Assembly: GCF_002939385.1 (NCBI RefSeq)
Contig: NZ_MULI01000023.1
Coordinates: 1 to 64,000, forward strand
Direction of reading: 5' to 3'
Source: Streptomyces sp. MH60
GTDB taxonomy: Bacteria > Actinomycetota > Actinomycetes > Streptomycetales > Streptomycetaceae
DNA: 64,000 bases
A program made the translations under genes and the position numbers. The notes beneath the pieces are model-generated. The model made no database searches, was not told the origin of the DNA, and was given only the letters and a program-made list of their open reading frames with translations. This document shows positions 48,335 through 56,115 of the stretch, in pieces; position 1 is the stretch's first letter; each line of letters begins with the position of its first letter.

Positions 48335-49945
48335 TCACCGCGGAGTGCGCCGCACCGACCGCCCCGCCAGCACGTCCGTGCGCCGCCCGTCGTCCATCAC
48401 GAACCGTCCGTCGACCAGCACGTACGGGATGCCCGTCGGCAGCACCCGCGGGTCCGCGTAGGTGCTGCCCGCCGCGACCGTCGCCGGGTCGAAGAGCACC
48501 AGGTCGGCCCGGTACCCCTCGCGCACCAGACCCCGGTCCGGCAGCCGCAGCCGGGCCGCCGGGCGCGAGGTGAGGTGGGCGACGCACTCCTCCAGCGGGA
48601 GCACGCCCAGCTCGCGCACGTAGTGGCCCAGGTAGTGCGGGAAGGTGCCGTAGGCGCGCGGATGCGGCTTGGCGCCCTGGAGGATGCCGTCCGAGCCGCC
48701 GGTGTGGACCCGGTGCCGCATGATCGCGCGGACGTTCTCCTCGTGGCCGACGTGCTGGAGGATGGTCGGCGCCAGCCGGTCGGCCAGCAGCAGCTGCCGG
48801 GCGACCTGCCACGGACTCTCGCCGCGCAGCCGCGCCGATTCCAGCACCGTACGGCCGACGTACTCCCCGAGGGCCGGGTCGCCCGTGCCGGAGATCTCGA
48901 TCGTCTCCCACTCCATGGGCACGCCGTGCGAGCCGTCGGAGCCGATCTCCTCCATGTGGTGCCGGATCCGCTCGGCGGTGTCGTCGTCCGCCAGCCGCTT
49001 CATGATCTGCTCCGGGCCGCCCTCGCTCGCCCAGCTCGGCAGCAGCGCCACGAGGGTGGTGCAGCCGGGGGTGTACGGGTAGGTGTCGAGCGTGATGTCG
49101 GCGCCGTCGGCCAGCGCCTCGTCGAGCAGGGTCAGCAGCTCGGGCGCCTTGCCCTTGTTCACGCCGAAGTTCATGGTGGCGTGCGCCAGGTGCAGCGGGC
49201 AGCCCGCCTCGCGGGTCAGCTCCACCATCTCCTCGTACGCCTGGAGCGCCCCCGCCCCGTACGAGCGGTGGTGCGGGCAGTAGTAGCCGCCGTACGACGC
49301 CACCACCCGGCACAGCTCGGTCAGCTCGGCGTCCTTGGCGTACATGCCGGGCGTGTACGTCAGCCCGGACGACATGCCGACCGCGCCCTGCTCCAGGCCC
49401 TCGGCGACCAGGCGCCGCATGTGCTCCAGCTCCGCCTCGGTCGCCTCCCGGTCGTCCCAGCCGACGGCGAGGGCGCGCACCGTACCCTGCGGGACCAGAT
49501 AGGCGGCGTTGACCGCGATGCCCCGGTCCAGCCGGTCCAGGTACTCACCGACCGACCGCCAGTCGAAGTCGATGTCGTCGCCCGCGCCGTTCCACCCGGC
49601 GATCGCGCGGCGCACCTCGCCGAGCGTGCGGTCGTCGACCGGCGCGTACGACAGCCCGTCCTGGCCGATGACCTCCAGGGTGACGCCCTGCGCGGCCTTG
49701 GCGCTGTGGTCGGGGTCCCGCAGCAGCGTCAGGTCGCTGTGGGCGTGCATGTCGATGAAGCCGGGGGAGAGGACCAGGCCCTCGGCGTCCAGCTCGCGGC
49801 GTGCCTCGGGGCGCTGGCAGCCGGCGGCCGCCGCCTCCTTGACGATCGAGACGATCCGGCCGCCGTCGACCACGACGTCGGCGCGGTAGGAGTCGGCGCC
49901 GGAGCCGTCCACGACGTCGACGTCCCTGATGACCAGCTCTTCCAT
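48335..49945 (-). CDS. N-acyl-D-amino-acid deacylase family; candidate N-acetyl-D-glucosaminate deacetylase
   Basis: This amidohydrolase removes the acyl group from N-acyl-D-amino acids. The 536-residue protein has the HxH metal motif in DMHAHSD (His67, His69), HLAHATMNFGVNKGKAPE near 251, and the Asp of HTGGSDGI near 423. The position corresponding to the bridging Cys of Alcaligenes D-aminoacylase (GNCGFS) reads GQDGLS here, with Asp96, so this is another branch of the family. Its substrate may therefore be unusual. GAGGAG lies 6 bases before ATG 49945. It is downstream of the deaminase in a divergent locus with a sugar kinase, RidA and GntP permease, which suggests N-acetyl-D-glucosaminate as substrate (inference). 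Confidence 0.85.
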   Translation of the reverse strand: MEELVIRDVDVVDGSGADSYRADVVVDGGRIVSIVKEAAAAGCQRPEARRELDAEGLVLSPGFIDMHAHSDLTLLRDPDHSAKAAQGVTLEVIGQDGLSYAPVDDRTLGEVRRAIAGWNGAGDDIDFDWRSVGEYLDRLDRGIAVNAAYLVPQGTVRALAVGWDDREATEAELEHMRRLVAEGLEQGAVGMSSGLTYTPGMYAKDAELTELCRVVASYGGYYCPHHRSYGAGALQAYEEMVELTREAGCPLHLAHATMNFGVNKGKAPELLTLLDEALADGADITLDTYPYTPGCTTLVALLPSWASEGGPEQIMKRLADDDTAERIRHHMEEIGSDGSHGVPMEWETIEISGTGDPALGEYVGRTVLESARLRGESPWQVARQLLLADRLAPTILQHVGHEENVRAIMRHRVHTGGSDGILQGAKPHPRAYGTFPHYLGHYVRELGVLPLEECVAHLTSRPAARLRLPDRGLVREGYRADLVLFDPATVAAGSTYADPRVLPTGIPYVLVDGRFVMDDGRRTDVLAGRSVRRTPR

Positions 49946-49955
49946 GCCTGGCTCC

Positions 49956-49982
49956 TCTGGCTTCTCTGGCTTCTCTGGCTTC
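49956..49982. repeat. three perfect 9-bp tandem repeats (TCTGGCTTC)
   Basis: Three exact copies (49956-49964, 49965-49973, 49974-49982) fill the 38-base gap between the deaminase stop and the deacylase start. On the coding strand they read GAAGCCAGA. A change in copy number would alter the spacing between the two genes. Confidence 0.8.
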
Positions 49983-49983
49983 T

Positions 49984-51279
49984 TTAGAAGAAGGTGCGGA
50001 TGTAGTCGACGACCGTCCCGTCCGCCTCGGCGACCGGGATGAGCTGCCACTTGTCGAAGGAGGTGCACGGGTGGGACAGGCCCGTCCCGAGCCAGTCGCC
50101 GACCTCCAGGTCCGCCTCCCCGGTCGTGCGCACCCAGGCGTGCTGGTCGGACAGGCCGGTCACCTCGATGCCGGTGGCGGGGCGCTCCACGCCGTCGCGG
50201 CGCACCACCTGGGCGAAGGGCAGGTGGAGGTCGTACGCCGCGTCCCGCTTGCCCGCGTTGGTGAACGCCTGCTCGGGGGAGGGGCGGGAGACGACCTGGC
50301 TCCACAGCCGGAAGGCGGGCTCCAGGGCGCCCTCCTGGGGGACCCGGTTGAAGGGGGTCAGCTCGCGGTAGTGGCCGTCGTCGTGGGAGACGTACGCGCC
50401 CGAGCGCAGCAGCTTCAGGACGGGCCGGGAGAGGCCGGGGACCTCGGCGAACACGTCGGCCACCGCGTCGAACCAGGCGCTGCCGCCCGCGCTCAGCACG
50501 ATCTCCTCCAGACCCTCGAACCGCCCCGCCCCATCGAAGTCGACGGCGAGCGCGACCAGCCGCCGCAGCCACGCGTGCACGCGCTCCGGATCGGCGTCCG
50601 GCACCTCGCCCTCGTACCCGGCGACCCCGGCCAGCCGCAGCGTCCGCGTCCCGGCCACCGCGTCGGCGACCGCCGCGCACTCGGCCTCGGTGCGCACACC
50701 GGTCCGGGCACCCGCACCGGCGCCCAGCTCGACCACGACGTCCAGCGGGCGGCCGGCGCCGGCGTCCGTGAGGGCCGCGTCCATCAGCTCGACGCCGCGC
50801 ACGGAGTCGACGTAGCAGACGAAGCGGAAGTCCGGGTCGGCGTCCAGCTCGGTGGAGATCCAGCGCAGGGCGGCGGCGTCGACCAGTTCGTTGGCCAGGA
50901 AGACCCGCCCGACGCCGAAGGCCCGCGCCACCCGTACCTGGTGCGGCACGGCGAGGGTGATGCCCCAGGCGCCGTGCTCGATCTGGCGGTGGAAGAGCTG
51001 CGGGGCCATGGAGGTCTTGCCGTGCGGCGCGAAGGCGAGGCCGTGCCGGGCGGAGTACGTCTCCATCAGCTTCAGGTTGTGCTCCAGGCGCTCGGCGGAC
51101 AGGGCGAGCACGGGGGTGGCGAAACCGCCGGTGAAGAGGTTGCGGCGCTGTCCGGCCAGCTCGGCGACGGTCAGGCCGTACGCGTCCGGCGGGAGGCCCT
51201 TGAAGCGGTGGTCGACGTGCTCCTCGGCCAGCTTGGCGAGCGCGTCGCGGCCGTCGGTGGGGCCGGAGTCGAGGGCCAT
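49984..51279 (-). CDS. PLP-dependent D-amino-acid deaminase/dehydratase (D-threonine aldolase fold); candidate D-glucosaminate deaminase
   Basis: The 431-residue protein has the alanine-racemase-like barrel with the PLP Lys88 in FAPHGKTSMAP and the zinc site His403/Cys405 in SHPCTSFDKW, as in D-serine dehydratase and D-threonine aldolase. Such enzymes eliminate water and ammonia from beta-hydroxy D-amino acids. D-glucosaminate dehydratase of pseudomonads belongs to the same fold and yields 2-keto-3-deoxygluconate; the neighbouring KDG-type kinase fits that reaction. Plain D-serine or D-threonine is the alternative. GGGAGG lies 4-5 bases before ATG 51279. Confidence 0.85.
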   Translation of the reverse strand: MALDSGPTDGRDALAKLAEEHVDHRFKGLPPDAYGLTVAELAGQRRNLFTGGFATPVLALSAERLEHNLKLMETYSARHGLAFAPHGKTSMAPQLFHRQIEHGAWGITLAVPHQVRVARAFGVGRVFLANELVDAAALRWISTELDADPDFRFVCYVDSVRGVELMDAALTDAGAGRPLDVVVELGAGAGARTGVRTEAECAAVADAVAGTRTLRLAGVAGYEGEVPDADPERVHAWLRRLVALAVDFDGAGRFEGLEEIVLSAGGSAWFDAVADVFAEVPGLSRPVLKLLRSGAYVSHDDGHYRELTPFNRVPQEGALEPAFRLWSQVVSRPSPEQAFTNAGKRDAAYDLHLPFAQVVRRDGVERPATGIEVTGLSDQHAWVRTTGEADLEVGDWLGTGLSHPCTSFDKWQLIPVAEADGTVVDYIRTFF

Positions 51280-51299
51280 GGAGCCTCCCTGATCTGATG

Positions 51300-51318
51300 C
51301 GTTGCAATGTCTGCAACG
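51300..51318. promoter_or_regulatory. IclR-type operator candidate CGTTGCA-ATGTC-TGCAACG
   Basis: Seven-base perfect arms around a 5-base centre lie 20 bases upstream of the deaminase start, in the gap between the two divergent arms of the locus. The form resembles IclR-family operators. A partly symmetric GCGTATATCGC follows at 51325-51335. Confidence 0.6.
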
Positions 51319-51496
51319 ACCATTGCGTATATCGCTTACTGCTGTCTAACATCTCGGCGAACGCGGGGTCAACGGAGCAGCCGCCCGCGAGACGCGAAGA
51401 ACGAGCCGCGGACAGCGCGGACGCCGCAGCCGCCACGGACGAGGAGCCCCCACCATCGAGACCGCCACCGGACGAACCAGCACCGCCCCCGACGTC

Positions 51497-52504
51497 GTGG
51501 ACGTCGTCGCGCTCGGCGAGTCCATGGTCACCTTCCTGCCCTCCCGCCCCGGGCGCCTCGCCGACGTCCCCTCCTTCGACCGGGCCATCGGCGGCGCCGA
51601 GTCCAACCTGGCCTGCGTGCTCGCCGCCGCCGGACACTCCGCGCGCTGGGTCGGCCGGGTCGGCGCCGACGGCTTCGGCGACCACCTCGTCGAGGCGATC
51701 GGCGCCTACGGCGTCGACGTCTCCGCCGTGCGCCGCGACCCCGCCCGCCCCACCGGCATCTACTTCCGCACCGCCGGGGACCGCGCCACCGACGCCCACG
51801 AGGTGGCGTACTACCGGGCGGGCTCGGCCGCCTCCGCGATGTCCGTGGACACCATGGACCTCGACGCGATCCGCTCCGGCCGGGTTCTGCACCTGTCGGG
51901 CATCACGCCCGCGCTCTCTGCCGACTGCCTCGGCCTGATGCGCGAGCTGACCGCCCGCCGCCCCGGCCGGCCCCTCGTCTCCTTCGACGTCAACCACCGC
52001 CCCGGCCTGTGGCGCGACGCCGGTCACGGGCACGGTCCCGAGGTGCTCCTCGAACTCGCCCGCGGCGCCGACCTGGTCTTCGTCGGCGAGGACGAGGCCT
52101 GGGGACTCGGCGGCCCCGAGGCCGTACGCGCCGCGCTGCCCGAACCGGAGCTGCTCGTCGTCAAGCAGGGCGCGAGCGGCGCCACCGCCTTCCACGGCGC
52201 CGACGTCACCTCCGTGCCCGCCCTGCACGTCGACGTCGTCGCCGCCGTCGGCGCGGGCGACGCCTTCGCCGCCGGGTTCCTCTCCGCCACCCTGCGCGGA
52301 CTGCCCGTGCGCGAGCGCCTGCGCCACGGCCATCTGATGGCCGCCGCCGCCCTCACCGTCCCCGGCGATCTCGCCACGCCCCCCGCCCGCGACCACGCCG
52401 ACCGGCTGGCCGCCCTCGACGACACCGCGTGGGGGAGACTGCGACTCGGCCCCGGCTGGACACAGGACGTCCGAGGAGCCGACGAGGAGGTACGTACGCC
52501 ATGA
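51497..52504 (+). CDS. PfkB-family sugar kinase, 2-keto-3-deoxygluconate kinase type
   Basis: The 335-residue kinase has the PfkB signatures: GGAESNLACVLAAAGHSARWVGRVGADGFG (near 31), the KDG-kinase-like TGIYFR and YYRAGSAASAM segments, and the ATP/catalytic motif GAGDAFAAGFL near 250. It would phosphorylate 2-keto-3-deoxygluconate to KDPG. The start is odd: GTG 51497 has no ribosome-binding site, while GAGGAG at 51441-51446 points to an ATC codon at 51455 that is in frame and would add 14 residues. ATC starts are very rare, so the true start is open. The stop overlaps the IclR start (ATGA). Confidence 0.85.
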   Translation: MDVVALGESMVTFLPSRPGRLADVPSFDRAIGGAESNLACVLAAAGHSARWVGRVGADGFGDHLVEAIGAYGVDVSAVRRDPARPTGIYFRTAGDRATDAHEVAYYRAGSAASAMSVDTMDLDAIRSGRVLHLSGITPALSADCLGLMRELTARRPGRPLVSFDVNHRPGLWRDAGHGHGPEVLLELARGADLVFVGEDEAWGLGGPEAVRAALPEPELLVVKQGASGATAFHGADVTSVPALHVDVVAAVGAGDAFAAGFLSATLRGLPVRERLRHGHLMAAAALTVPGDLATPPARDHADRLAALDDTAWGRLRLGPGWTQDVRGADEEVRTP

Positions 52505-53265
52505 GTCAGACCGTCGACCGCGCGCTCAGCATCCTGCCGCTGCTCGCCGAGGGCCCCGCCGACCTGGGCCGGGTCGCCGAGCGCCTGGACGTGCACAAGT
52601 CCACGGCCCTGCGCCTGCTGCGCACCCTCCACGACCACGGCTTCGTCTACCGCCAGTCCGATCAGCGCTACCGCCTGGGCGCCCGGCTGATCTCCCTCGC
52701 CCAGGAGGCGATGGAGAACCTCGACGTCCGCGAGATCGCCCACCCCCACCTCGTACGCCTCAACGAACAGGTCGGACACACCGTCCACCTCGCCGTGCAC
52801 GAGGAGGACGAGGTCCTCTACATCGACAAGGTCGAGAGCCGCTACCCGGTCCGCATGTACTCCCGGATCGGCAAGCCCGTCGCCATCACCGTCGCGGCCG
52901 TCGCCAAGCTGCTCCTCGCCGACCTCCCCGAGAACGAGCGGCGGGCCGTGGCCGAGCAGCTCGACTACCCCCTGTACACGGCCCGTTCGACACCGAACGC
53001 CGACGGGTTCCTCAAGGAACTCGCCAAGGTGCGCGAACAGGGCTGGGCCACCGACCTCGGTGGCCACGAGGAGTCCATCAACTGCGTCGCCGCGCCCATC
53101 CGGGGCGCCGACGGCCGGGTGGTCGCCGCCATGTCGGTCTCCGCGCCGAACGTCGTCGTCACCGCCGAGGAACTCCTCAGCCTGCTCCCGCTGGTCCGCC
53201 GTACGGCGGACGCCATCAGCGGCGAGTACTCCGGCAGGACCCCAGTCAAGGAAGTCACCGCATGA
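52501..53265 (+). CDS. IclR-family transcriptional regulator
   Basis: The 254-residue regulator has a winged helix (TVDRALSILPLLAEGPADLGRVAERL then HKSTALRLLRTLHDHGFV, residues 3-52) and the IclR ligand domain (HTVHLAVHEEDEVLYIDKVES near 98-118). It sits inside the locus between the kinase and RidA, with ATGA overlaps at both ends and AGGAGG upstream, so it is made with them and likely controls both arms through the 51300-51318 site. IclR proteins of this branch often sense 2-keto-3-deoxy acids. Confidence 0.92.
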   Translation: MSQTVDRALSILPLLAEGPADLGRVAERLDVHKSTALRLLRTLHDHGFVYRQSDQRYRLGARLISLAQEAMENLDVREIAHPHLVRLNEQVGHTVHLAVHEEDEVLYIDKVESRYPVRMYSRIGKPVAITVAAVAKLLLADLPENERRAVAEQLDYPLYTARSTPNADGFLKELAKVREQGWATDLGGHEESINCVAAPIRGADGRVVAAMSVSAPNVVVTAEELLSLLPLVRRTADAISGEYSGRTPVKEVTA

Positions 53266-53672
53266 CCGACAAGATCGCTCTCGTTCCCGCGACCCACACC
53301 GTCCCCCCGGCGAAGTTCAGCCACGGCGTGAAGAAGGGCAACATCCTCCAGGTCGCCGGCCAGGTCGGCTTCCTGCCCCACGAGGAGGGCAAGGCCCCCA
53401 CCCCGGCCGGTCCGACCCTGCGCGAGCAGACCCTCCAGACCCTCGCCAACGTCAAGGCGATCCTGGCGGAGGGCGGCGCCTCCTGGGACGACGTGATGAT
53501 GCTCCGCGTCTACCTCACCGACGTGGACCACTTCGCCGAGATGAACGAGATCTACAACGCCTACTTCGCGGAGCAGGGCCTCACCCAGCCGCCCGCCGCG
53601 CGCACGACCGTGTACGTCGGTCTGCCCGCCGGCCTCCTCATCGAGATCGACGCGCTCGCCGTCCTCGGCTGA
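53262..53672 (+). CDS. ridA: RidA/YjgF-family enamine/imine deaminase
   Basis: RidA hydrolyses reactive 2-aminoacrylate-type enamines and imines released by PLP dehydratases. The 136-residue protein has the diagnostic Arg114 (PPAARTTVYV) and Glu128 (LLIEIDAL). Its ATG overlaps the IclR stop. Placing RidA with a PLP deaminase makes sense: it would clear the imine formed before the 2-keto product. A chromosome-wide housekeeping RidA elsewhere is likely, so this copy is probably dedicated to the locus. Confidence 0.9.
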   Translation: MTDKIALVPATHTVPPAKFSHGVKKGNILQVAGQVGFLPHEEGKAPTPAGPTLREQTLQTLANVKAILAEGGASWDDVMMLRVYLTDVDHFAEMNEIYNAYFAEQGLTQPPAARTTVYVGLPAGLLIEIDALAVLG

Positions 53673-53712
53673 CCGTCCCGCCACCCCGCCTGTCTGACCG
53701 TCTGTCTGTGAA

Positions 53713-53748
53713 CGGCACGGCGTCCCCGCACCCAGGGGCGCCGTGCCG
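53713..53748 (+). terminator. hairpin between ridA and the GntP permease gene
   Basis: A stem of 10 plus 4 bp (53713-53727 with 53735-53748, one bulged T) lies in the 125-bp gap. It would reduce readthrough to the permease gene or act as an attenuator. Confidence 0.55.
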
Positions 53749-53797
53749 CGCTCCACCCTGCCCGAAAGCTCCATGTACTTATCCAGAGGACCCCCGA

Positions 53798-55276
53798 ATG
53801 TCCCACGCGTCCCTCCAGTTCGCCGCCGCCGAGGCCCCACCGCACACCGGCGGTCTGCTCACCCTGATCGACGGCACCGCCGGGCTGCTGACCGTCGCCG
53901 CCATCGGCATCGTGCTTCTGCTCTTCCTCATCATCAAGGTGCGGTTGCAGCCGTTCGTCGCGCTGCTCGCCGTCTCCATAGCCGTCGGCCTGCTCGCCGG
54001 CCTGTCGGTCACCGAACTCTTCGGCACCGTCCAGAAGTCGGACGCCGTCTCGACCATCGAGTCCGGCATGGGCGGCATCCTCGGCCACGTCGCCATCATC
54101 ATCGGCCTGGGCACCATGCTCGGCGCGATCCTCGAAGTCAGCGGCGGCGCACAGGTGCTGGCCTCACGGCTCCTCGGCCTCTTCGGGGAGAAGCGCGCCC
54201 CGCTCGCCATGGGCCTCACGGGCCTGATCTTCGGCATCCCGGTCTTCTTCGACGTGGGCATCTTCGTCCTCGCGCCCATCGTCTACGCCGCCGCCAAGCG
54301 CTCCGGCAAGTCGATCCTGCTCTACTGCCTGCCGCTGCTGGCCGGCCTGTCCATGACCCACGCCTTCCTGCCGCCGCACCCCGGCCCGGTGGCCGCCGCC
54401 GGACTGCTGAACGTCAAGCTCGGCTGGATCATCCTCATGGGCATCGTCTGCGGCATCCCCGCCGTGCTCGCGGCCTGGGTGTTCTCCGCCTGGATCGGCC
54501 GCCGCATCTTCGTGCCCGTGCCGCAGGACATGGTGGAGGCGGCCGAGGAGGCCAAGCAGGCCGTCGTGGAGGAGCAGCGCAAGGCCGGCGTCGCGCCGAC
54601 CGAGACCCCGGTCGCGCTCGGCACGGTCCTCGGCATCATCGGCACCCCGCTGGTCCTGATCCTCGCGGCGACCTTCTCCTCCATCGCCCTGGACCCGTCC
54701 ACCCTCCGCTCGGTGATCGAGTTCTTCGGCAACCCGTTCGTCGCGCTGACCATCGCCCTGCTGCTCGCCTACTACCTGCTCGGCATCCGGCGCGGCTGGT
54801 CCCGCAAGTCCCTGGAGACCGTCTCGACGGCCTCGCTGAAGCCGGTCGGCAACATCCTGCTGGTGGTCGGCGCGGGCGGGGTCTTCGGCGCCGTCCTCAA
54901 GGCCAGCGGCGTCGCCCAGGCTCTCTCCGACACCTTCAACGACGTCGGCCTGCCGGTGATCGTCCTGTCGTACCTGATCTCCGTGGTGCTGCGGGTCGCC
55001 CAGGGCTCGGCGACGGTCGCCATCGTGACGACGGCGGGCATCGTGGCGCCGCTGCTCGCCGAGGGCGACCACTCGCAGGCGTTCGTCGCCCTGGTCATCA
55101 TGGCCATCTCGGCCGGCTCCATCTTCGCCTCGCACGTCAACGACGGCGGTTTCTGGATGGTCGCCAAGTACTTCGGCATCAGCGAGCGGGACACGCTCAA
55201 GACGTGGACCGTGCTGGAGAGCGTGCTGTCGGTCGCCGGGTTCGTGATGGCCGCGGTGGTGAGCCTGTTCGTGTAG
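53798..55276 (+). CDS. GntP-family permease
   Basis: The 492-residue membrane protein has about 12-14 helices and GntP family signatures: GFGEKRAPLAMGLTGLIFGIPVFFDVG-like region near 128-150, THAFLPPHPGPVAAA near 188, and HVNDGGFWMVAKYFGIS near 447. The family moves sugar acids (gluconate) with protons, and one member (DsdX) moves D-serine. In this locus it would import the sugar acid or D-amino acid. AGAGGA lies about 7 bases before ATG 53798. It is downstream of ridA but past a hairpin. Confidence 0.92.
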   Translation: MSHASLQFAAAEAPPHTGGLLTLIDGTAGLLTVAAIGIVLLLFLIIKVRLQPFVALLAVSIAVGLLAGLSVTELFGTVQKSDAVSTIESGMGGILGHVAIIIGLGTMLGAILEVSGGAQVLASRLLGLFGEKRAPLAMGLTGLIFGIPVFFDVGIFVLAPIVYAAAKRSGKSILLYCLPLLAGLSMTHAFLPPHPGPVAAAGLLNVKLGWIILMGIVCGIPAVLAAWVFSAWIGRRIFVPVPQDMVEAAEEAKQAVVEEQRKAGVAPTETPVALGTVLGIIGTPLVLILAATFSSIALDPSTLRSVIEFFGNPFVALTIALLLAYYLLGIRRGWSRKSLETVSTASLKPVGNILLVVGAGGVFGAVLKASGVAQALSDTFNDVGLPVIVLSYLISVVLRVAQGSATVAIVTTAGIVAPLLAEGDHSQAFVALVIMAISAGSIFASHVNDGGFWMVAKYFGISERDTLKTWTVLESVLSVAGFVMAAVVSLFV

Positions 55277-55341
55277 GCGGCTCGCGCGGGCGGCTCGTGC
55301 GGGCGACTCGTGTAGGCGTCTGATAACGAAGTTGGGGCTGG

Positions 55342-55356
55342 CTGTGTCCGACACAG
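55342..55356. promoter_or_regulatory. CTGTGT-CCG-ACACAG dyad
   Basis: Six-base perfect arms with a 3-base centre lie 22 bases before GTG 55379, with a possible -10 (CATACT) between. It may be an operator for the following gene. Confidence 0.35.
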
Positions 55357-55378
55357 GATCGTCGACCATACTGCCCGC

Positions 55379-56047
55379 GTGGAGCAGCGCAGAGGATCGA
55401 CGAGCCAGCCCCTGGAAGGCGCCGGATTCGACCCGGCATTCATCCCCGGGCTCACCGCACCCGTGTCCGGTGGGCCGGAGGACGTGAGACGCGAGGAGGC
55501 CGAGGCGGTCGACGACGCCGACGCGGAGACCGAGGAGTCGTCGCCTTCCCCGGCCGCCGGCGAGCCGTCCGCCGAGGGCACCGAGGACGCCGCCGCACCG
55601 GACGGCGAGGCCCCCGTGGACGGCCCGGTCTTCGAGGCCGCCGACCGCCGTGCCCGGATCGTCGCCGACCACCAGGGCGTACGGCTCTCCCTCGACGACC
55701 AGAGCTGTGACTTCCGCTGGGACGAGGTCGGGGCCGTCGAGACGGAGACCGGCCGCTTCGGCAAGCGGTTCACGGTCACGGTGCACACGCCGGACCGCCG
55801 CTGGTACCCGATCGAGATCGAGGCCACGTCCCGGAGCCGCTTCGCGGAGTGGGAATCGGCCCTGGACGAGGTCCTGGACGCGTACTTCGAGGACGGCGAG
55901 GCGCAGGCCGCGGCCGAAACCGCGGCGGGGACGGAAGCCGAAGCCGACGGCGCCTCCCCGGACGCGAAGGACGCCGAGGACACGAAGGACGCCGAGGACG
56001 CGAAGGACGCGAAGGACGCGAAGGAGGCCGCGCCCCGCGCGGAGTAA
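55379..56047 (+). CDS. acidic hypothetical protein with PH-like core and C-terminal repeats
   Basis: The 222-residue protein has a disordered acidic Ala/Glu/Pro first third and a folded middle (about 80-155: ARIVADHQGVRLSLDDQSCDFRWDEVGAVE, FTVTVHTPDRRWYPIEIEA) with a beta pattern like a small PH-type domain. The C-terminal tail is built of DAKDAED-type repeats. No enzyme motif is seen. GTG 55379 has no ribosome-binding site; CATACT 6-7 bases upstream suggests a leaderless mRNA. Function unknown. Confidence 0.75.
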   Translation: MEQRRGSTSQPLEGAGFDPAFIPGLTAPVSGGPEDVRREEAEAVDDADAETEESSPSPAAGEPSAEGTEDAAAPDGEAPVDGPVFEAADRRARIVADHQGVRLSLDDQSCDFRWDEVGAVETETGRFGKRFTVTVHTPDRRWYPIEIEATSRSRFAEWESALDEVLDAYFEDGEAQAAAETAAGTEAEADGASPDAKDAEDTKDAEDAKDAKDAKEAAPRAE

Positions 56048-56115
56048 GCGCATCGGGTGAAGATCCGTGCACGCCCTCTTGCCGCACCGGCGGGCCATGG
56101 GCTTTCTTGACCCCC

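Noticed and set aside
48335..52396. A continuous minus-strand frame of 1353 codons covering the deacylase, deaminase region and beyond
   Set aside because: Only the 48335-49945 part matches a protein family and has a ribosome-binding site; the rest runs antisense to or out of frame with well-supported genes and is a by-product of high GC content.
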